Shown here piece after piece: positions 20,218-31,606 of a stretch of DNA of 64,000 nt (positions are counted from its first letter, which is position 1; each line of letters begins with the position of its first letter). The stretch is from Rhipicephalus microplus (taxonomy: Eukaryota > Arthropoda > Arachnida > Ixodida > Ixodidae). The notes beneath the pieces are model-generated. The model did no database searches and was not told where the DNA came from. It was given only the letters and a program-made list of their open reading frames with translations. The DNA is taken from the NCBI RefSeq assembly GCF_043290135.1, contig NC_134705.1:61469771-61533770 (forward strand), written 5' to 3'. Made by a program: the position numbers and the translations under genes.

Positions 20218-20560
20218 AACTCGCGCCAGGCGACGGCATCCTGGGCCGAGGTGGTCCTCGAAAGGCGTCGCTGCTTCTCGCTGCCCGAGATGCTGTCGAT
20301 GCGCCTTCGGGCGAGCCGCGGAGTTCCACGGAAGGCTTCAGTAGGTGGTGGCGCTTGGCTCGTGTGAGCAGGACTCTCCTTGTCGGCGATGTCGACGGCA
20401 AAGGTCACCGACTGGGCCGGGCTCACCGAGGTCCCGCTGCCGCTGGAAGCGGTGCTCACCGAGGCTACCGGGGTGACCTCAGACGTGCGCTTCTTCATGG
20501 GGTCACCGTGCTGTTCCTTGGCGTCAGCAGCCGATGCTGAACTTGGTTTCTCTGAACCGA
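20218..20560 (-). CDS. Candidate host exon, Ser/Thr/Pro-rich low-complexity protein
   Basis: One minus-strand frame is open from a possible acceptor (CCTTCGGTTCAG, about 20557) through MKKRTSEVTPVASVSTASSG, PAQSVTFAVDIADKE, RRRIDSISGSEKQRR to AVAWREF and TAG. The composition is GC-rich and unlike the flanking LINE, and suits a disordered cytoplasmic tail such as arthropod M13 peptidases carry. It could be an upstream tail exon of the M13 relic (same strand, right order), but I find no good donor. A second overlapping frame (20141-20401) is also open, so the call is uncertain. Confidence 0.35.
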
Positions 20561-20574
20561 AGGGGAGGACAGAG

Positions 20575-20611
20575 GATGATGATGATGATGATGCTGATGA
20601 TGATGATGATC
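20575..20611. repeat. (GAT)n trinucleotide repeat
   Basis: ATGATGATG units with one GCT interruption. Confidence 0.9.
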
Positions 20612-21181
20612 ACCTCTTATGGATGGCGCTCACCCACAGAGGGGGAATGGGCCAAGAACTGGGCGGCAGGATACATAAATGAAACTAAAATGAAAATGAA
20701 GCCAATCTGAAAAAGTAGTTTGAAAATAATACTACCAAAAAACAAAAATGTTTGCTGAGCAAGCGGTCAAACCATCTCTTTTTTTTTGATAGACATAACT
20801 ACGAATTATAAACTAAAGATCTGAAAAGTTTGGGGTTCACTAGCACGGTAATCTTTTAGTTGCGTTGATGTAATCAAACACAGTGGAGCCTACATCCCTG
20901 TGGCAGTAACCAAATGAAGTTCCGCCAAGTGATAAAATTACTGGTAGATTTACTTGTATTCCTAGCTTTTGTAATGGGGCTACTAAAAATCTTTTTCTCT
21001 GATAAGAATAACGATGACAGAATAAAAAGAAATGTTCAATTGTTTCAATTTCGTTGCACCAAATGCATAGCGGTGACGCCTTGAGTCGAGCTTTGTTAAG
21101 GTAATAATTTAGTTGTGGAACTGCACAGCGCAATCTGGTATAAATGACCTCTAACTGGTGAGATACACACCACCGTTTATT

Positions 21182-22429
21182 CTAGCAATAGCTCAAATGC
21201 TCGAAATATTTGAGGTTATCCGAATTACCTTTTTCGCTTTGCAGGCAAGCTTTTCGGAACCTTAGCGCTGTCACGTAAGCCGTATCTGGCAAAACTGGGA
21301 TGGTGGGCCCACCCAGGAATACGGCTGCTAAAGAGTCCGCCATTTCGTTCAAATATAATTCGCGGTGGCCCGGTACCCATAGCAAATGCAGTTTTTTTAC
21401 GTTTTTCAGTTTTAAATGCCGAAACGTATTCATCAGCTCTGCATTTACTGCCGCAGAAAGTGCATTATATACTGATAACGAATTTGTAATCATAACTGCT
21501 AATGATTCGCTTGAGGGCAATTTGCGTAGGGAGAGAATAATAGCTAATGATTCTGCAATGAATACAGAGGTATAATCTGGGAGTCGAATCGAAAAGGACC
21601 AGTTCAAAGAAGGAGAGAAGATGCCAACCCCAGCCTTTTCTTTTGACACAGATGCATCAGTCGCAATGATATTGCTTATCTCTAGGTGAGCTAGATAATC
21701 TGCTAACTGGTCATTTAAATACCTATGTGCCGATTGTTTCGCATTATGAGGAAATATATAATCAAACGGTATGCTAACCATTGACTTTAGGTTGTGTATT
21801 GGACCAATATGTTTAATTTTTACATTCAGTTGCTGTAGTAGCGCTTGTGCAAATACTATTTGCGGGGTGTGTTGTCGCGACCAATGGGTTTCGAAAAATA
21901 AAGCCGGTTCTTGAATGAAAGCGTAAAATGAGAGTCTTTGGTGTGAACTGTATATCTTTAGGAATGCTTGCACAGTAAGAATTTTAAACCTATTTAGCAG
22001 AGAAGGTAGGCGAGCTTTCATATACAACACGTTTTTTGCAACAAATTTTGGTAGACCCAGACACGAACGCAACGCTTCTCTTTCCAGCAGTATTAGGGGT
22101 CTCATTGTATAAGCTGCGCTGCCAGAAAATAATACACATCCGAATTCCATGATGGGCTGCACATAAAGTTTATATATCATTATTAGCACATCTCGTCTTA
22201 AACTCGCTTTACGGTTTGCGAGTTTCCGTAGCCACCCTATGGCCCATGTTGCCTTGGAGTACACATCATCAATGTGACTTCTCCAATTTAATGTGTCATT
22301 ATATAGGATGCCCAAATATTTAAGGGAATTCGCCTGTGGAATGAGCTCATTACTGTACGTTAATGAGGTGTTGATAGGCTGAAGAAAAGAGAATGCAAGA
22401 AGCACACTTTTCTTTATGTTCAGGGTCAT
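21182..22429 (-). pseudogene. LINE D connection region and RNase H
   Basis: Starts MTLNIKKSVLLAFSFLQ and passes LKYLGILYNDTLNWRSHI. RNase H follows: IIATDASVSKEKAGVGIF, FIAESLAIILSLRKL, then TNSLSVYNAL and LLWVPGHREL with ADSLAA. The third catalytic Asp appears as Asn in TNSL where TDS is usual, so activity is doubtful. A TAG ends the frame, and the knuckle region continues in frame after it. Confidence 0.8.
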
Positions 22430-23294
22430 ATGAATATTTTTTAAGCCATCTTTCTATGATATTGAGATAATTTTGTAGGCTCAGGTATAGGGATTGAAGG
22501 TCGGTATTACTTGCAAAGAAAGCAATATCGTCCGCGTACACATATAACTGAATATGATTAGTTGATGGAATGGAGCTTAAGAAAATGTTAAATAAAACTG
22601 GCGACAGGACAGCCCCCTGTGGTAGGCCACGTGTCTGCTTATATCTATTTGACGAGCACCTATCTTTAAAGCAGTAATATTCTCTCCCTCTTAAAAACTC
22701 CGACACCCACGCAGTGATGTTGTTGGGAAAGTGGTGATATTCCATATGTTTTGATAAAATTGAATGCTCAACCCTATCGTACGCTTTAGCCAAATCTAGA
22801 GTAACTAAAGCACAGTATTGGCGCCGACACCGAGCCATTTGTATTCGGCTCTCTAAATCAAAATGCGCACACCATATTGAGCAACCGGATCTTAAACCAA
22901 TTTGACTGCGGTTTATTATTGCGTTATTATTAATATATTTCATTACCCGGGCATTCAAAACTCTTTCAATTAGCTTAACCAGATTTGACGTGAGTGATAT
23001 AGGCCTTACATTGTCCAAGGCGACTCCTTTTTTCTGCTTTTTAAAAAGTGGAATCACTTTAGACAGCTTCCATTCCGCACGTATCCAAGCTTTTGTCAAA
23101 GAAAAATTCACCAGATTAAGTACTTCAGTTGGACAAATCTCGAATATTACTTTTATCATTGCATTTGTTACCCCGTCTGGTCCAGGTGCTGAAGGAGATA
23201 AGTGCCTTATTATCTCTGCCAGCTCATCTAAAGTAACCTCCTCGAAATCCTCGCCTGCCATTGGGTTCACAATATGCAGTAGTATAGTTGACAT
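22350..23294 (-). pseudogene. LINE D reverse transcriptase
   Basis: Contains SPSAPGPDGVTNAMIKVIFE, NVRPISLTSNLVKLIERVLN, ALVTLDLAKAYDRVEHSIL, GLPQGAVLSPVLFNIFLSSI and the catalytic VYADDIAFFAS. The conserved RT motifs are intact, and the domain would copy LINE RNA at a nicked target. The frame is lost after the thumb region. Confidence 0.85.
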
Positions 23295-23467
23295 GAATCT
23301 ATCTTGGAGCCCTTTCGCAATATTTTCTACTAAATCAGAGAGCTAACTGGGGGAAAGAACAGAAGAGTCAATATTTTCAGCGGGTGGTAACATCTTTTGA
23401 GATCTTAAAAATCTGAAGAGCGCTTTTTTGTTTTTAGCCTTAGAAAGATAATCATGTTGTTTCATAT

Positions 23468-23693
23468 TGTCGCGGTTCAACGTAAGCAGTGCACTGAGAC
23501 GTTGAGTCCGAGAACCGACGGCGTGTGTTTTTATGCAGGAGCCAAGAGCAGGCGAGCAAAACAAAAGCACGTCGTCTTCTTCAGTCCCCCTTTTCACAAG
23601 GCTGTTGGCGCGCACATCGTCTTCGTTCATTGTTTCGGGCGCGGCATTTGCCTCCCCTTAAAAGGGCATCGCCCCGATGCTATAGCTGAGACA
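23468..23693 (-). repeat. 3' LTR of gypsy C (about 226 bp)
   Basis: On the minus strand it runs TGTCTCAGCTATAGC...GTTGAACCGCGACA. It includes CATAAAAAC, a TATA-like box, within the part shared with the 5' copy (31607-31750). The outer boundary at 23693 rests on the TG..CA rule, because the 5' copy lacks that part. Confidence 0.7.
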
Positions 23694-23742
23694 GTAATTT
23701 GCGCATGAAGTCACTTTGTAGAAGCGACGGTGCCTCGCAGAG

Positions 23743-24963
23743 TCACTCGCTGACGTATGGCTTAAGGCGCACTATGTGCACAAGCTCAGGTCGGTGCTGG
23801 CGACGCCTTGAACAGTTTGGGCTATCCGGGACGACTTCATAGGTAGCGTCACTTAGTCGTCGCAGCACTCGATAAGGTCCGAAGTACTTTCTGAGCAATT
23901 TTTCGAATAGTCCCCGTCTTCGTACAGGTGTCCACACCCATACCCTGTCCCCGGTTTCGTACGTTACAGGTGTATGACGTTGGTTATAGCGGCCTGCGTC
24001 GTACTCTTGCTGTTGGTATATTCGCAGACGTGCGAGCTGCCTGGCTTCCTCTGCGCGTTGAGTAAACGCGTCAGCACTCGTTTCGTTGTCATCGCATTCG
24101 TGTGGCAGCATCGCGTCTAACATCGTTCTTACTTCTCGTCCATGAACAAGGTTGAATGGGGTCATCCGTGTGGTTTCTTGTTTCGCAGTATTGTATGCGA
24201 ACGTTATGTAAGGGAGAATCTCGTCCCAGTTTTTGTGTTCGAAGTCCACATACATTGAAAGCATGTCTTCCAGAGTTTTGTTAAGTCGCTCGGTCAACCC
24301 GTTGGTTTGTGGATGGTAAGCTGTCGACTTGCGATGAATAGTACCACTGAGCACCAACACATGATTTAAAAGCGCGGCCGTGAATGCGGTTCCGCGATCT
24401 GTTATAACGATCGATGGCACACCGTGTCTCAGCACAATGTTCTCTATGAAGAACCGGGCTACCTCCTCTGCTGTGCCTCTCTGGATGGCTTTTGTCTCGG
24501 CGTAGTGAGTAAGGTAGTCGGTCGCCACTATAACCCAGCGGTTACCAACACTAGAGGTGGGAAGTGGGTCCAAAACATCCATTCCGATCTGGTCAAATGG
24601 CGTTGTCGGGATCTGGACAGGGTGTAGCAAACCGGCTCGTTTCGTTGGAGGTGACTTGCGCCGCTGGCAATCGAGGCAGGTCCGAACATGATGCTTCACG
24701 GTAGCGGTGAGTCTAGGCCAGTAATATCTCCCTCGAACTCTGCTCAGTGTGCGCGTGTAGCCTAAATGTCCAGATGTTCCCTCGTTGTGGCACGCTTGCA
24801 ACACCTCAGAACGGAGAGTGGTAGGGACGACAAGCAGGTAGGTAGACCCGTCTGACGAGAAGTTCATTTTGTAAAGGACATTGTTTCGCAGACAGAACGA
24901 CGATAGTCCTCTAGTAAAGGCTTTGGGTGCATTCTGGCTTCGTCCTTCTAAATAATTAATCAA
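23743..24963 (-). pseudogene. Gypsy C integrase
   Basis: A 406-codon frame. The zinc finger has HNEGTSGHLGY and CLDCQRRK. The D-D-E core is QIGMDVLDPLPTS, IVITDRGTAF and LTERLNKTLEDM. The C-terminus ends RPELVHIVRLKPYVSE without a chromodomain. The domain itself is intact and would insert cDNA into the genome, but it has no start of its own, being the tail of a polyprotein. Confidence 0.85.
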
Positions 24964-25740
24964 GCCAAGTAGCTCAGGATCGTCATGCTGGTGATCTGCG
25001 ATGGTTGACGTGTCGAGGATTCCGCAGACAGGCTGCCGTCCTTCTTTTTCACTAGAACAACAGGTGATGCCCAGGGGCTTTTCGACGGTTGAATGACGTC
25101 GTCTTCAAGCATTTTTGTCACCTGCTGTTCTATCGCTTCTCGTTCTTTTGAAGCCACACGGTACGGATTTTGATGGATTGTTCTAGCCGTGTCCTCTGTG
25201 ATGATTCGGTGCTTGGTCAAGGACGTCCGGCCAACTTTCGAGGTCGACGCAAAACAGTCGTGGAACTCGTCTAGCAGCACAAGCAGGCGTTCCCGCTGAG
25301 TTAAAGTAGGGCTGACGTCAAGGTTAGGTGCTAGGTCACGTGGGTCTTGTGCAGGTGTTGCTTCGAGTGCTGAGCAGTCACAAACATCTGCGATCTCGTC
25401 GAAATGTGCCAACGTTGGGCCTTTTGGAAGGTGCCGTCGCTCGGAGTTGAAATTGGTCAACAGCACGTTTGTTCGGCCGTCAGTGACATTGACTATTCCT
25501 CGTGCTACGGAAATCTCGTGTGTGAAAAGCAGCGAGGTTAGTTGGTTGGTGACTCCTTCACCGTCGAACGGTACGTCACATGCTACTGAAACGAGGATAC
25601 ATGATCGAGGCGGCACGACTATATTGTGGTCTTTGAGACGAAAGGATTTGTGCTCTGGTGATGTAGGATCAGTCAGACGAGCACTCTAGTAAAATCAAAC
25701 CACGCGGTCCGGGATGTTGATTATTGCGCCATACTCCCGG
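24960..25740 (-). pseudogene. Gypsy C pre-RT and RT entry, deletion joint
   Basis: Reads GMDILREYGAIINIPDR (continuing the protease frame across element B), stops, then a linker and [37 protein letters not shown]. The polymerase then ends abruptly: no YLDD, no RNase H. The sequence passes in another frame to the pre-integrase region. The joint is near 25035-25045. Confidence 0.8.
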
Positions 25741-25757
25741 AGAATGTCCATTCCTAA

Positions 25758-25922
25758 TGTGATGACGTTTATTGAACCGGAGAAGTCGCAACGATGTCGC
25801 AACGAAAAATGGCCGTACGACAAGTCTGGCAAAAGGCGGCCCAGGTTCTCGTGCAATCAGAGCACGGGGTTTTTCCTTCTCTTTGGAAGGCGCATACACG
25901 TTAGTGCGTATGCTCCACTACA
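25758..25922 (-). repeat. 3' LTR of gypsy B (165 bp)
   Basis: On the minus strand it runs TGTAGTGGAGC...CATCACA and includes CAATAAACG, a likely polyadenylation signal. No difference from 29540-29704 was seen. Confidence 0.95.
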
Positions 25923-25958
25923 ATACCCCCCGGGTTGAAGAGTAGCCATCCTGGCGAC

Positions 25959-28568
25959 TCAGGGAGTAGGCACAATGAGGGGGTCGTAGTAGGGCTTGAG
26001 ACGGTCGACGTGTACGGTCTCGCGTCCTCGACGGCGCAAATCTGGCGATTGTGTTAGGGGCTCGACGATGTAATTCACTGGTGAGGTTGCGTCAATGACA
26101 CGGTATGGACCATGGTACCGGGCCAGAAGTTTAGAAGACAGGCCAGGAACGTGCGGGGGCACCCAAAGCCACACGAGGGAGCCAGTACGAAACGTAGGCG
26201 CTATGTGATGAGCGTCATCATGCCGGGTTTTTTGTAGACCTTGAGCCTCACTTGTCATAGACCGAGCCAACTGACGGCAGTCTTCAGCGTATCTGGTGAC
26301 TTCCGAAAGCGGGGAGCACTCCGATACATCAGGGCGGTACGGGAGTATGGTGTCGAGTGGGTGGGATGGTTCGCGGCCGTACAACAGAAAGAACGGGGAA
26401 AAACCGGTAGTCGCTTGCGTCGCGGTGTTGTAAGCGAAGGTAACAAAAGGCAAGACAGCGTCCCAGTTAGTGTGGTCGGAGGAGGTGTACATCCTCAGCA
26501 TGTCGCCAAGTGTGCGGTTGAACCGTTCAGTGAGACCATTCGTCTGTGGATGGTATGCGGTAGATTTCCGGTGGATGATGTTGCATTCAGCGAGAATAGC
26601 TTGGATGACCTCCGACAGGAACACTCGACCCCTATCACTGAGTAATTCCCGTGGAGCCCCATGGCGGAGAATGAAGCTGCGGAGAATGAAGAGTGCAACT
26701 TCGTGGGCGGTCGCTGCTGGTAGAGCTGCAGTCTCAGCGTAGCGTGTCAGATGATCGACGCCGACAATAATCCACCGGTTTCCAGAGCGACTATAGGGGA
26801 GGGGGCCATAGAGATCGATACCCACGCGGTCGAATGGGCGAGCCGGGCATGGGAGCGGCTGTAACATGCCAGTAAGGTGCCGCGGAGGTGTCTTGTTCTG
26901 TTGGCAAGTGGTGCAAGACTGAACGTATTTCTGCACAAAGCGATACATTCCTCGCCAGTAATATCGTTGGCGCAGCCTTTCGTAGGTTTTCAGGACACCT
27001 GCGTGAGCACTTTGAGGGTCTGCATGGAAATTCATGCAGATGTCAGAGCGCATATGAGTTGGGACAGCAAGGAGCCACTTCCGACCACCAGGCATGTAGT
27101 TGCGGCGGTACAGAATGCTGTCTCGCACGGAAAAGTGGGCTGCTTGTCGGCGTAGCGCTCTCGTGGAAGGGACAGCAGACGGATCGGTAAGGTAGTCGAG
27201 TAACAATGCAAGGTATGGATCTTTACGCTGCTCCGAAAGCATGTCAGTGGTGTCTATTGGTGACAAGGTGGTAAAAAGTGGTGACAGAGAAGCCACATCT
27301 GGGGTCAAAGGCGATCGCGAAAGTGCATCGGCATCTGCATGCTTGCGACCGGAACGATATACTACACGGATGTCGTATTCTTGCAATCGAAGTGCCCAAC
27401 GTCCCAGGCGTCCGGACGGGTCTTTCAATGTGGACAGCCAACATAGAGCGTGGTGGTCTGTGACCACGTCGAAAGGGCGGCCGTAAAGGTACGGGCGAAA
27501 CTTCGTCAAGGCCCAGATTATGGCCAAACACTCCTTCTCTGTCACGGAGTAATTCAATTCAGCCTTCTTGAGAGCGCGACTTGCATAGGCGACTACGTAT
27601 TCGGGTTGGGTGCCTTTCCGTTGTGCCAAAACTGCACCAAGACCGATGCCACTTGCATCGGTGTGAATTTCTGTGGCAGCAGCGGGGTCGTAGTGACGAA
27701 GAATGGGTGGTGAGGTCAGCAGGCGGCGCAGCTGGCGAAATGCGTCGTCACATGCAGGTGACCATGCAGATATACCTTTGCTGTTGGAGAGCAGACTTGT
27801 TAGAGGTGCGATGATGGACGCGAAGTTGGGCACAAAGCGACGAAAGTACGAGCAGAGACCGACGAAACTTCTTAGAGCTTTCAGTGATGTGGGCAACGGG
27901 AAGTCAGCGACAGCCCGAAGCTTATCGGGATCCGGAAGAACACCGTCTCTTGTGATGACATGTCCCAAGATGGTTAGTTTTCGTGCTGCGAAGTGGCACT
28001 TTTTGGAGTTAAGTTGTAGGCCCGCAGAAGTTAGACACGTCAGAATCTCGTGGAGGCGAACAAGATGTGTCGGGAAATCAGACGAAAAGACTACGATGTC
28101 GTCCAGGTAACACAAGCAAGTTTTCCACTTATGGGCACGCAAGATGGTATCGATCATGCGCTCAAATGTGGCAGGTGCGTTGCAGAGCCCAAATGGCATC
28201 ACTTTGAACTCATATAGACCATCTGGCGTTACAAAGGCTGTTTTAGGGCGATCACATTCAGCCATTGGCACCTGCCAATACCCAGAACGCAGATCCAAGG
28301 ATGTAAAGTACTCGGCGCCTTGTAAACAGTCAAGAGCATCGTCTATTCGTGGTAGCGGGTAGACATCTTTTTTCGTAATCTTGTTTAAGCGGCGATAGTC
28401 CACGCAAAATCGAACGGTGCCATCTTTTTTCTTGACCAGAACGACAGGTGATGACCAAGCGCTTTGAGAAGGCTGTATCACTCCACGTTTAAGCATGTCG
28501 TCTACTTGCTCCGTAATGACGCGGCGCTCTTCGGCGGAAACGCGGTAAGGACGCTGTCGCAGAGGCAA
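25959..28568 (-). CDS. Gypsy B reverse transcriptase, RNase H, integrase (869 codons, open)
   Basis: The frame begins near [15 protein letters not shown]; a TTG opens it, so translation probably depends on readthrough or frameshift from gag. [47 protein letters not shown]. RNase [38 protein letters not shown]. Integrase: CTTCQQNK finger, [33 protein letters not shown]. All catalytic residues that I can see are present. Without protease the polyprotein could not be processed by its own product, so any movement would need a helper. Confidence 0.92.
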   Translation of the reverse strand: MPLRQRPYRVSAEERRVITEQVDDMLKRGVIQPSQSAWSSPVVLVKKKDGTVRFCVDYRRLNKITKKDVYPLPRIDDALDCLQGAEYFTSLDLRSGYWQVPMAECDRPKTAFVTPDGLYEFKVMPFGLCNAPATFERMIDTILRAHKWKTCLCYLDDIVVFSSDFPTHLVRLHEILTCLTSAGLQLNSKKCHFAARKLTILGHVITRDGVLPDPDKLRAVADFPLPTSLKALRSFVGLCSYFRRFVPNFASIIAPLTSLLSNSKGISAWSPACDDAFRQLRRLLTSPPILRHYDPAAATEIHTDASGIGLGAVLAQRKGTQPEYVVAYASRALKKAELNYSVTEKECLAIIWALTKFRPYLYGRPFDVVTDHHALCWLSTLKDPSGRLGRWALRLQEYDIRVVYRSGRKHADADALSRSPLTPDVASLSPLFTTLSPIDTTDMLSEQRKDPYLALLLDYLTDPSAVPSTRALRRQAAHFSVRDSILYRRNYMPGGRKWLLAVPTHMRSDICMNFHADPQSAHAGVLKTYERLRQRYYWRGMYRFVQKYVQSCTTCQQNKTPPRHLTGMLQPLPCPARPFDRVGIDLYGPLPYSRSGNRWIIVGVDHLTRYAETAALPAATAHEVALFILRSFILRHGAPRELLSDRGRVFLSEVIQAILAECNIIHRKSTAYHPQTNGLTERFNRTLGDMLRMYTSSDHTNWDAVLPFVTFAYNTATQATTGFSPFFLLYGREPSHPLDTILPYRPDVSECSPLSEVTRYAEDCRQLARSMTSEAQGLQKTRHDDAHHIAPTFRTGSLVWLWVPPHVPGLSSKLLARYHGPYRVIDATSPVNYIVEPLTQSPDLRRRGRETVHVDRLKPYYDPLIVPTP

Positions 28569-28619
28569 ATGTGAGCCGGTGTCAATAGTATGAGTGATAG
28601 TCGTGGTGCGTAGCCGACA

Positions 28620-29461
28620 GCTGAGAGATTAGGCGCTACTGAAGTGCACGGGTAAGGGGCCTGCACTGTAGGGAGGACATCACAAATTTCCGTGCGTATG
28701 GCCTGCTGCAGTGTCGTAGGCAGGCTTGCGGTGGGCGCGTCGCTATGCGGCAGCAGGGAGAGCTGTCGGGCGACTTCCTCCCTGATGAAGTCTTTGATGT
28801 GGTTGGACAGACTTTCTTTGCAAACGTTGGCATTTGTGAGTGTGACGGCCGAGATCGAATCCGGCGGTAGGACACTCTGTCGGGCGATGGAACGCTGACG
28901 GCGCAATTCATCAAAGCTCTGGCAGAGGCTTACGAGGATTGCCACCGTGTTCGGGCTTTTCGCTAGCAACATCTGGAATGCGCCATCCTCGATGCCCTTG
29001 AGAATCTGCCGAATTTTTTCTTCTTCGGGCATAGATGGATTCACACGCTTGCAGAGGTCGAGCACGTCCTCTATGTAACTAGTAAACGTCTCGCCAGGCT
29101 GCTGGGCTCGGTGGCGCAGGCGCTGGTCAGCGCGGAGCTTGCGGACCTCTGGTCGGCCGAACGCTTCAGTGACGAGTGTCTTAAAGGAAGACCAGTTGGC
29201 GATGGCGGTTTCGCGGTTCGTAAACCAAAGTTTAGCTACGTCTGCCAAGTAAAATATAACGTAGGCGAGCTTAGAGTCGTTGTCCCACTTGTTACTGGCG
29301 CTTACGCGTTCGTACAAGGAGAGCCAGTCCTCGACGTCTTGCTCGCCACTGCCGCTGAAGATTGGTGGGTCCCGTTGGCGAGTAGCGCCGGGGCAGGTAG
29401 ACGGGACAGCCGGTGGTGCTGGCTGGGCTGGGATGGGCTGGTTGGCGACTGCGTCAGTCAT
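28620..29461 (-). CDS. Gypsy B gag, N-terminal half (deletion fusion)
   Basis: Starts [16 protein letters not shown] and keeps the capsid helices ([35 protein letters not shown]). After about residue 285 (VAPNL) a deletion joins it, out of frame, to sequence just before RT; the open frame then reads 30-odd unrelated codons to a stop at 28502. Compared with A, about 1.4 kb is gone, including the CCHC knuckle and the protease. Particle assembly might still be possible; RNA packaging is doubtful. Confidence 0.8.
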
Positions 29462-29539
29462 ATTTTGCAGTGGTGTCTCGGGCTACTTGCGAGAGCGGAG
29501 CTCCAGGTCTGCTTGGGGATCTCAGCAGCCTCCACCAAA

Positions 29540-29704
29540 TGTGATGACGTTTATTGAACCGGAGAAGTCGCAACGATGTCGCAACGAAAAATGGCCGTAC
29601 GACAAGTCTGGCAAAAGGCGGCCCAGGTTCTCGTGCAATCAGAGCACGGGGTTTTTCCTTCTCTTTGGAAGGCGCATACACGTTAGTGCGTATGCTCCAC
29701 TACA
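29540..29704 (-). repeat. 5' LTR of gypsy B (165 bp)
   Basis: Apparently identical to the 3' LTR. It is followed on the minus strand by TT and the primer-binding site TGGTGGAGGCTGCTG. Confidence 0.95.
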
Positions 29705-29990
29705 CTATAATTAAATCTTTGCAGCACTCTGGGAGAACAATGAAAGTCGCGACGAAAGAAGAATCTCCTATGCTGATTCTTGCTGTGCATCTTTCAGTAG
29801 GGAGCAGCAATTGACCACCCGCTGTTCTTATATGTGGTCCTGTCCATGGCATTCTTACTTTTCTAAGATGATCAGCCAGCTTGCGACTTATTATGGAAAA
29901 ATCAGCACCCGTATCGACTAAGGCCGTCACTTGCTCTCCGTCAATAATTACATTGAGGTCGGCGCTCACCATTTCGTCGTTAATATTCGT
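29705..29990 (-). pseudogene. Gypsy C aspartic protease, split by element B
   Basis: Reads VSADLNVIIDGEQVTALVD then TGADFSIIS, the DTG active site of a retropepsin. It reaches VLPECCKDLII, where element B interrupts; GMDILREYGA resumes at 25740. It would have processed gag-pol. Confidence 0.8.
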
Positions 29991-30136
29991 CGGCGTCGAG
30001 TCGTTCTGTAGCGGCAGTACTGGGGACTTTTTATCGTCTTGCGGTCGGGCTGCGACCTTACCCCGAGAGGTCGCCGCCTTTAGTTTCCCCGGTAAGGGCT
30101 GGGCGACCTTGTTCCCCGAAGGTCAGCAAAAGTACG

Positions 30137-31580
30137 TCAATTCGGAGACGATGTCTGGGCAGGAGATGGAGAGCGTGACCTGTGGGCGGAATTGGGCTGG
30201 CGTTTAGGAAGCGACTCGTGATAAGGGGACCACGTTGTTGAAGGTCCTCGAAAACCAGGGTCGTCATGGCGAACAGTGTAATCGTCATTGGCACGGCGAC
30301 CGTCGTACCCTGGCCGAGACGGGCGAAGCGATGTGTCGCGGTACCAACAATAGCGAGCTATACGGCCGGCACCACCACAGTTGAAGCAGAGAGGGCGTCG
30401 ATCGACGGTGCGCCAAGCGTCCGTTCTGCGAAATTGTGGGCGTGTTATTTCCTCTCGTGGTGGTGAGTAAGGCGCTGCAAGTGGTGGCTGGTGGCATGGA
30501 GACATCGGAGACATGGGCCGACGTCTGAAAGCCTCCTGCAATGGTTGCGACGAAGGTGCGGCTGTAGGTGGCTGGTAGTATGATGTAATAGGCGGGACGG
30601 GTGGTGGTCGGCGGACAGCATCGGCGTAACTCAGTTGACGCTGATCGCGACCGAGATCAGCCGCTGAAAAAGCGTGCCTAAGTTCGTCACGAACGACTGC
30701 GGCAACGGCGGTCACTGGTGTATCCACTGGAGGAGTCCAAAGCTTCTGAATTTCTTCGCGGACAATATCTCTGATAAGGTCACGTAGGGCACCCTGATTG
30801 TCCGGAGTCACTGAAGCGGCGTTGATTGGGGTGGTAGTGAACGAGCGATCATATTGCCTCGATCTTTGGTGCAGAGCACGCTCAATGACAGTGGCTTCTC
30901 TTATAAAATCGGCCACGGTAGTTGGGGCATTGCGTACAAGTCCAGCGAACAGTTGTTCTTTCACGCCGCGCATAAGGTAGCGCAACTTCTTCTCCTCGGA
31001 CATGTTGGGCGACAGAGGCGCGTCACGTCTTCAGCAAACATTGCCACAGTTTCGTTAGGTTTTTGAAGGCTTAACTCGAGCAACTGCTGAGCCCGCTCTC
31101 GACGGTCGACGCTAGCAAAGGTGTCAATCAGCTGCTGACGAAAGTCATCCCATGTGGATATACGGCCTTCTCGATTCTCAAGCCATGTGGGAGCGCTGTC
31201 ATCGAGAGTGAAATACGTGCGGGGGAGCTTCTGTTGAGCATTCCACTGGTTGATGTCGGCAACGCGTTCGCAATGCTCAAGCCAATCTTCAACATCTTCG
31301 TGTGGGGCACCACTGAAGCGATCAGGCACAAGCGGCTGAAGAAGTGTTACCTGGGCTGGATTGGAAACGGGGCTGCCTTGTATCCCTTGGACCAACTTAG
31401 GCTGGCTAGCGGAGGCCATTGGTAGAGGTACGTAATGACTGGTAGAATGTTCGTCGAAAGAGGTCAGCTCAGGAGATAGGCCTAGCAACCGCCGACTGAA
31501 GCGGTGCACTGGTGTCGTAACAGGTGGCTGCGTGTCGGGACTTGATGAACGGCTCGCAGATGGGGTGTTGAGCATCGGCA
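30137..31580 (-). pseudogene. Gypsy C gag, one frameshift
   Basis: The first frame covers VPDRFSGAPHEDVEDWLEHC to NETVAMFAEDVTRLC. After a shift near 31005 it continues EEKKLRYLMRGVKEQLFAGL, then a Pro-rich linker and one knuckle, CFNCGGAGRIARYC, in which the usual Gly-His is Gly-Arg-Ile. That change in the zinc-binding histidine adds to the decay. The likely start is one of the Met residues near 31570-31430. Confidence 0.75.
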
Positions 31581-31589
31581 GGCTTGCTA

Positions 31590-31606
31590 CCCAGCACCTC
31601 CACCAG
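31590..31606 (-). promoter_or_regulatory. Primer-binding site of gypsy C
   Basis: CTGGTGGAGGTGCTGGG on the minus strand, directly after the LTR. It is the same core as element A. Confidence 0.7.

Larger units (their letters stand above)
20776..23467 (-). mobile_element. I-type LINE D (RT plus RNase H), truncated by gypsy C
   Basis: Minus-strand ORF2 runs from MKQHDYLSKAKNKKALFRFL (near 23466) through RT to RNase H and a C-terminal knuckle (CIWCNEIETIEHFFLFC). It ends in an A-rich tail on its own strand (T-run at about 20778-20786 on plus). The upstream part stops exactly at the gypsy C LTR (23468), and no continuation was found beyond C. Stops near 23345 and 21180 and a frame break near 22430 disable it. 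RNase H after RT places it with I-group LINEs. Confidence 0.85.
25758..29704 (-). mobile_element. Ty3/gypsy element B, young internal-deletion copy nested in C
   Basis: Two 165-bp LTRs (25758-25922 and 29540-29704) show no difference in my comparison. A primer site TGGTGGAGGCTGCTG follows the 5' LTR. Flanks read ATAG and TTAG on the minus strand, a near-perfect 4-bp target duplication within C's protease frame (DLII then GMDILREY). RT, RNase H and integrase are open over 869 codons, while the C-terminal half of gag and the whole protease are missing. The total is 3.95 kb against 5.26 kb for its relative A. Confidence 0.92.

Noticed and set aside
26241..28362. Several plus-strand frames of 80-135 codons
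   Set aside because: Antisense to the intact gypsy B polymerase.
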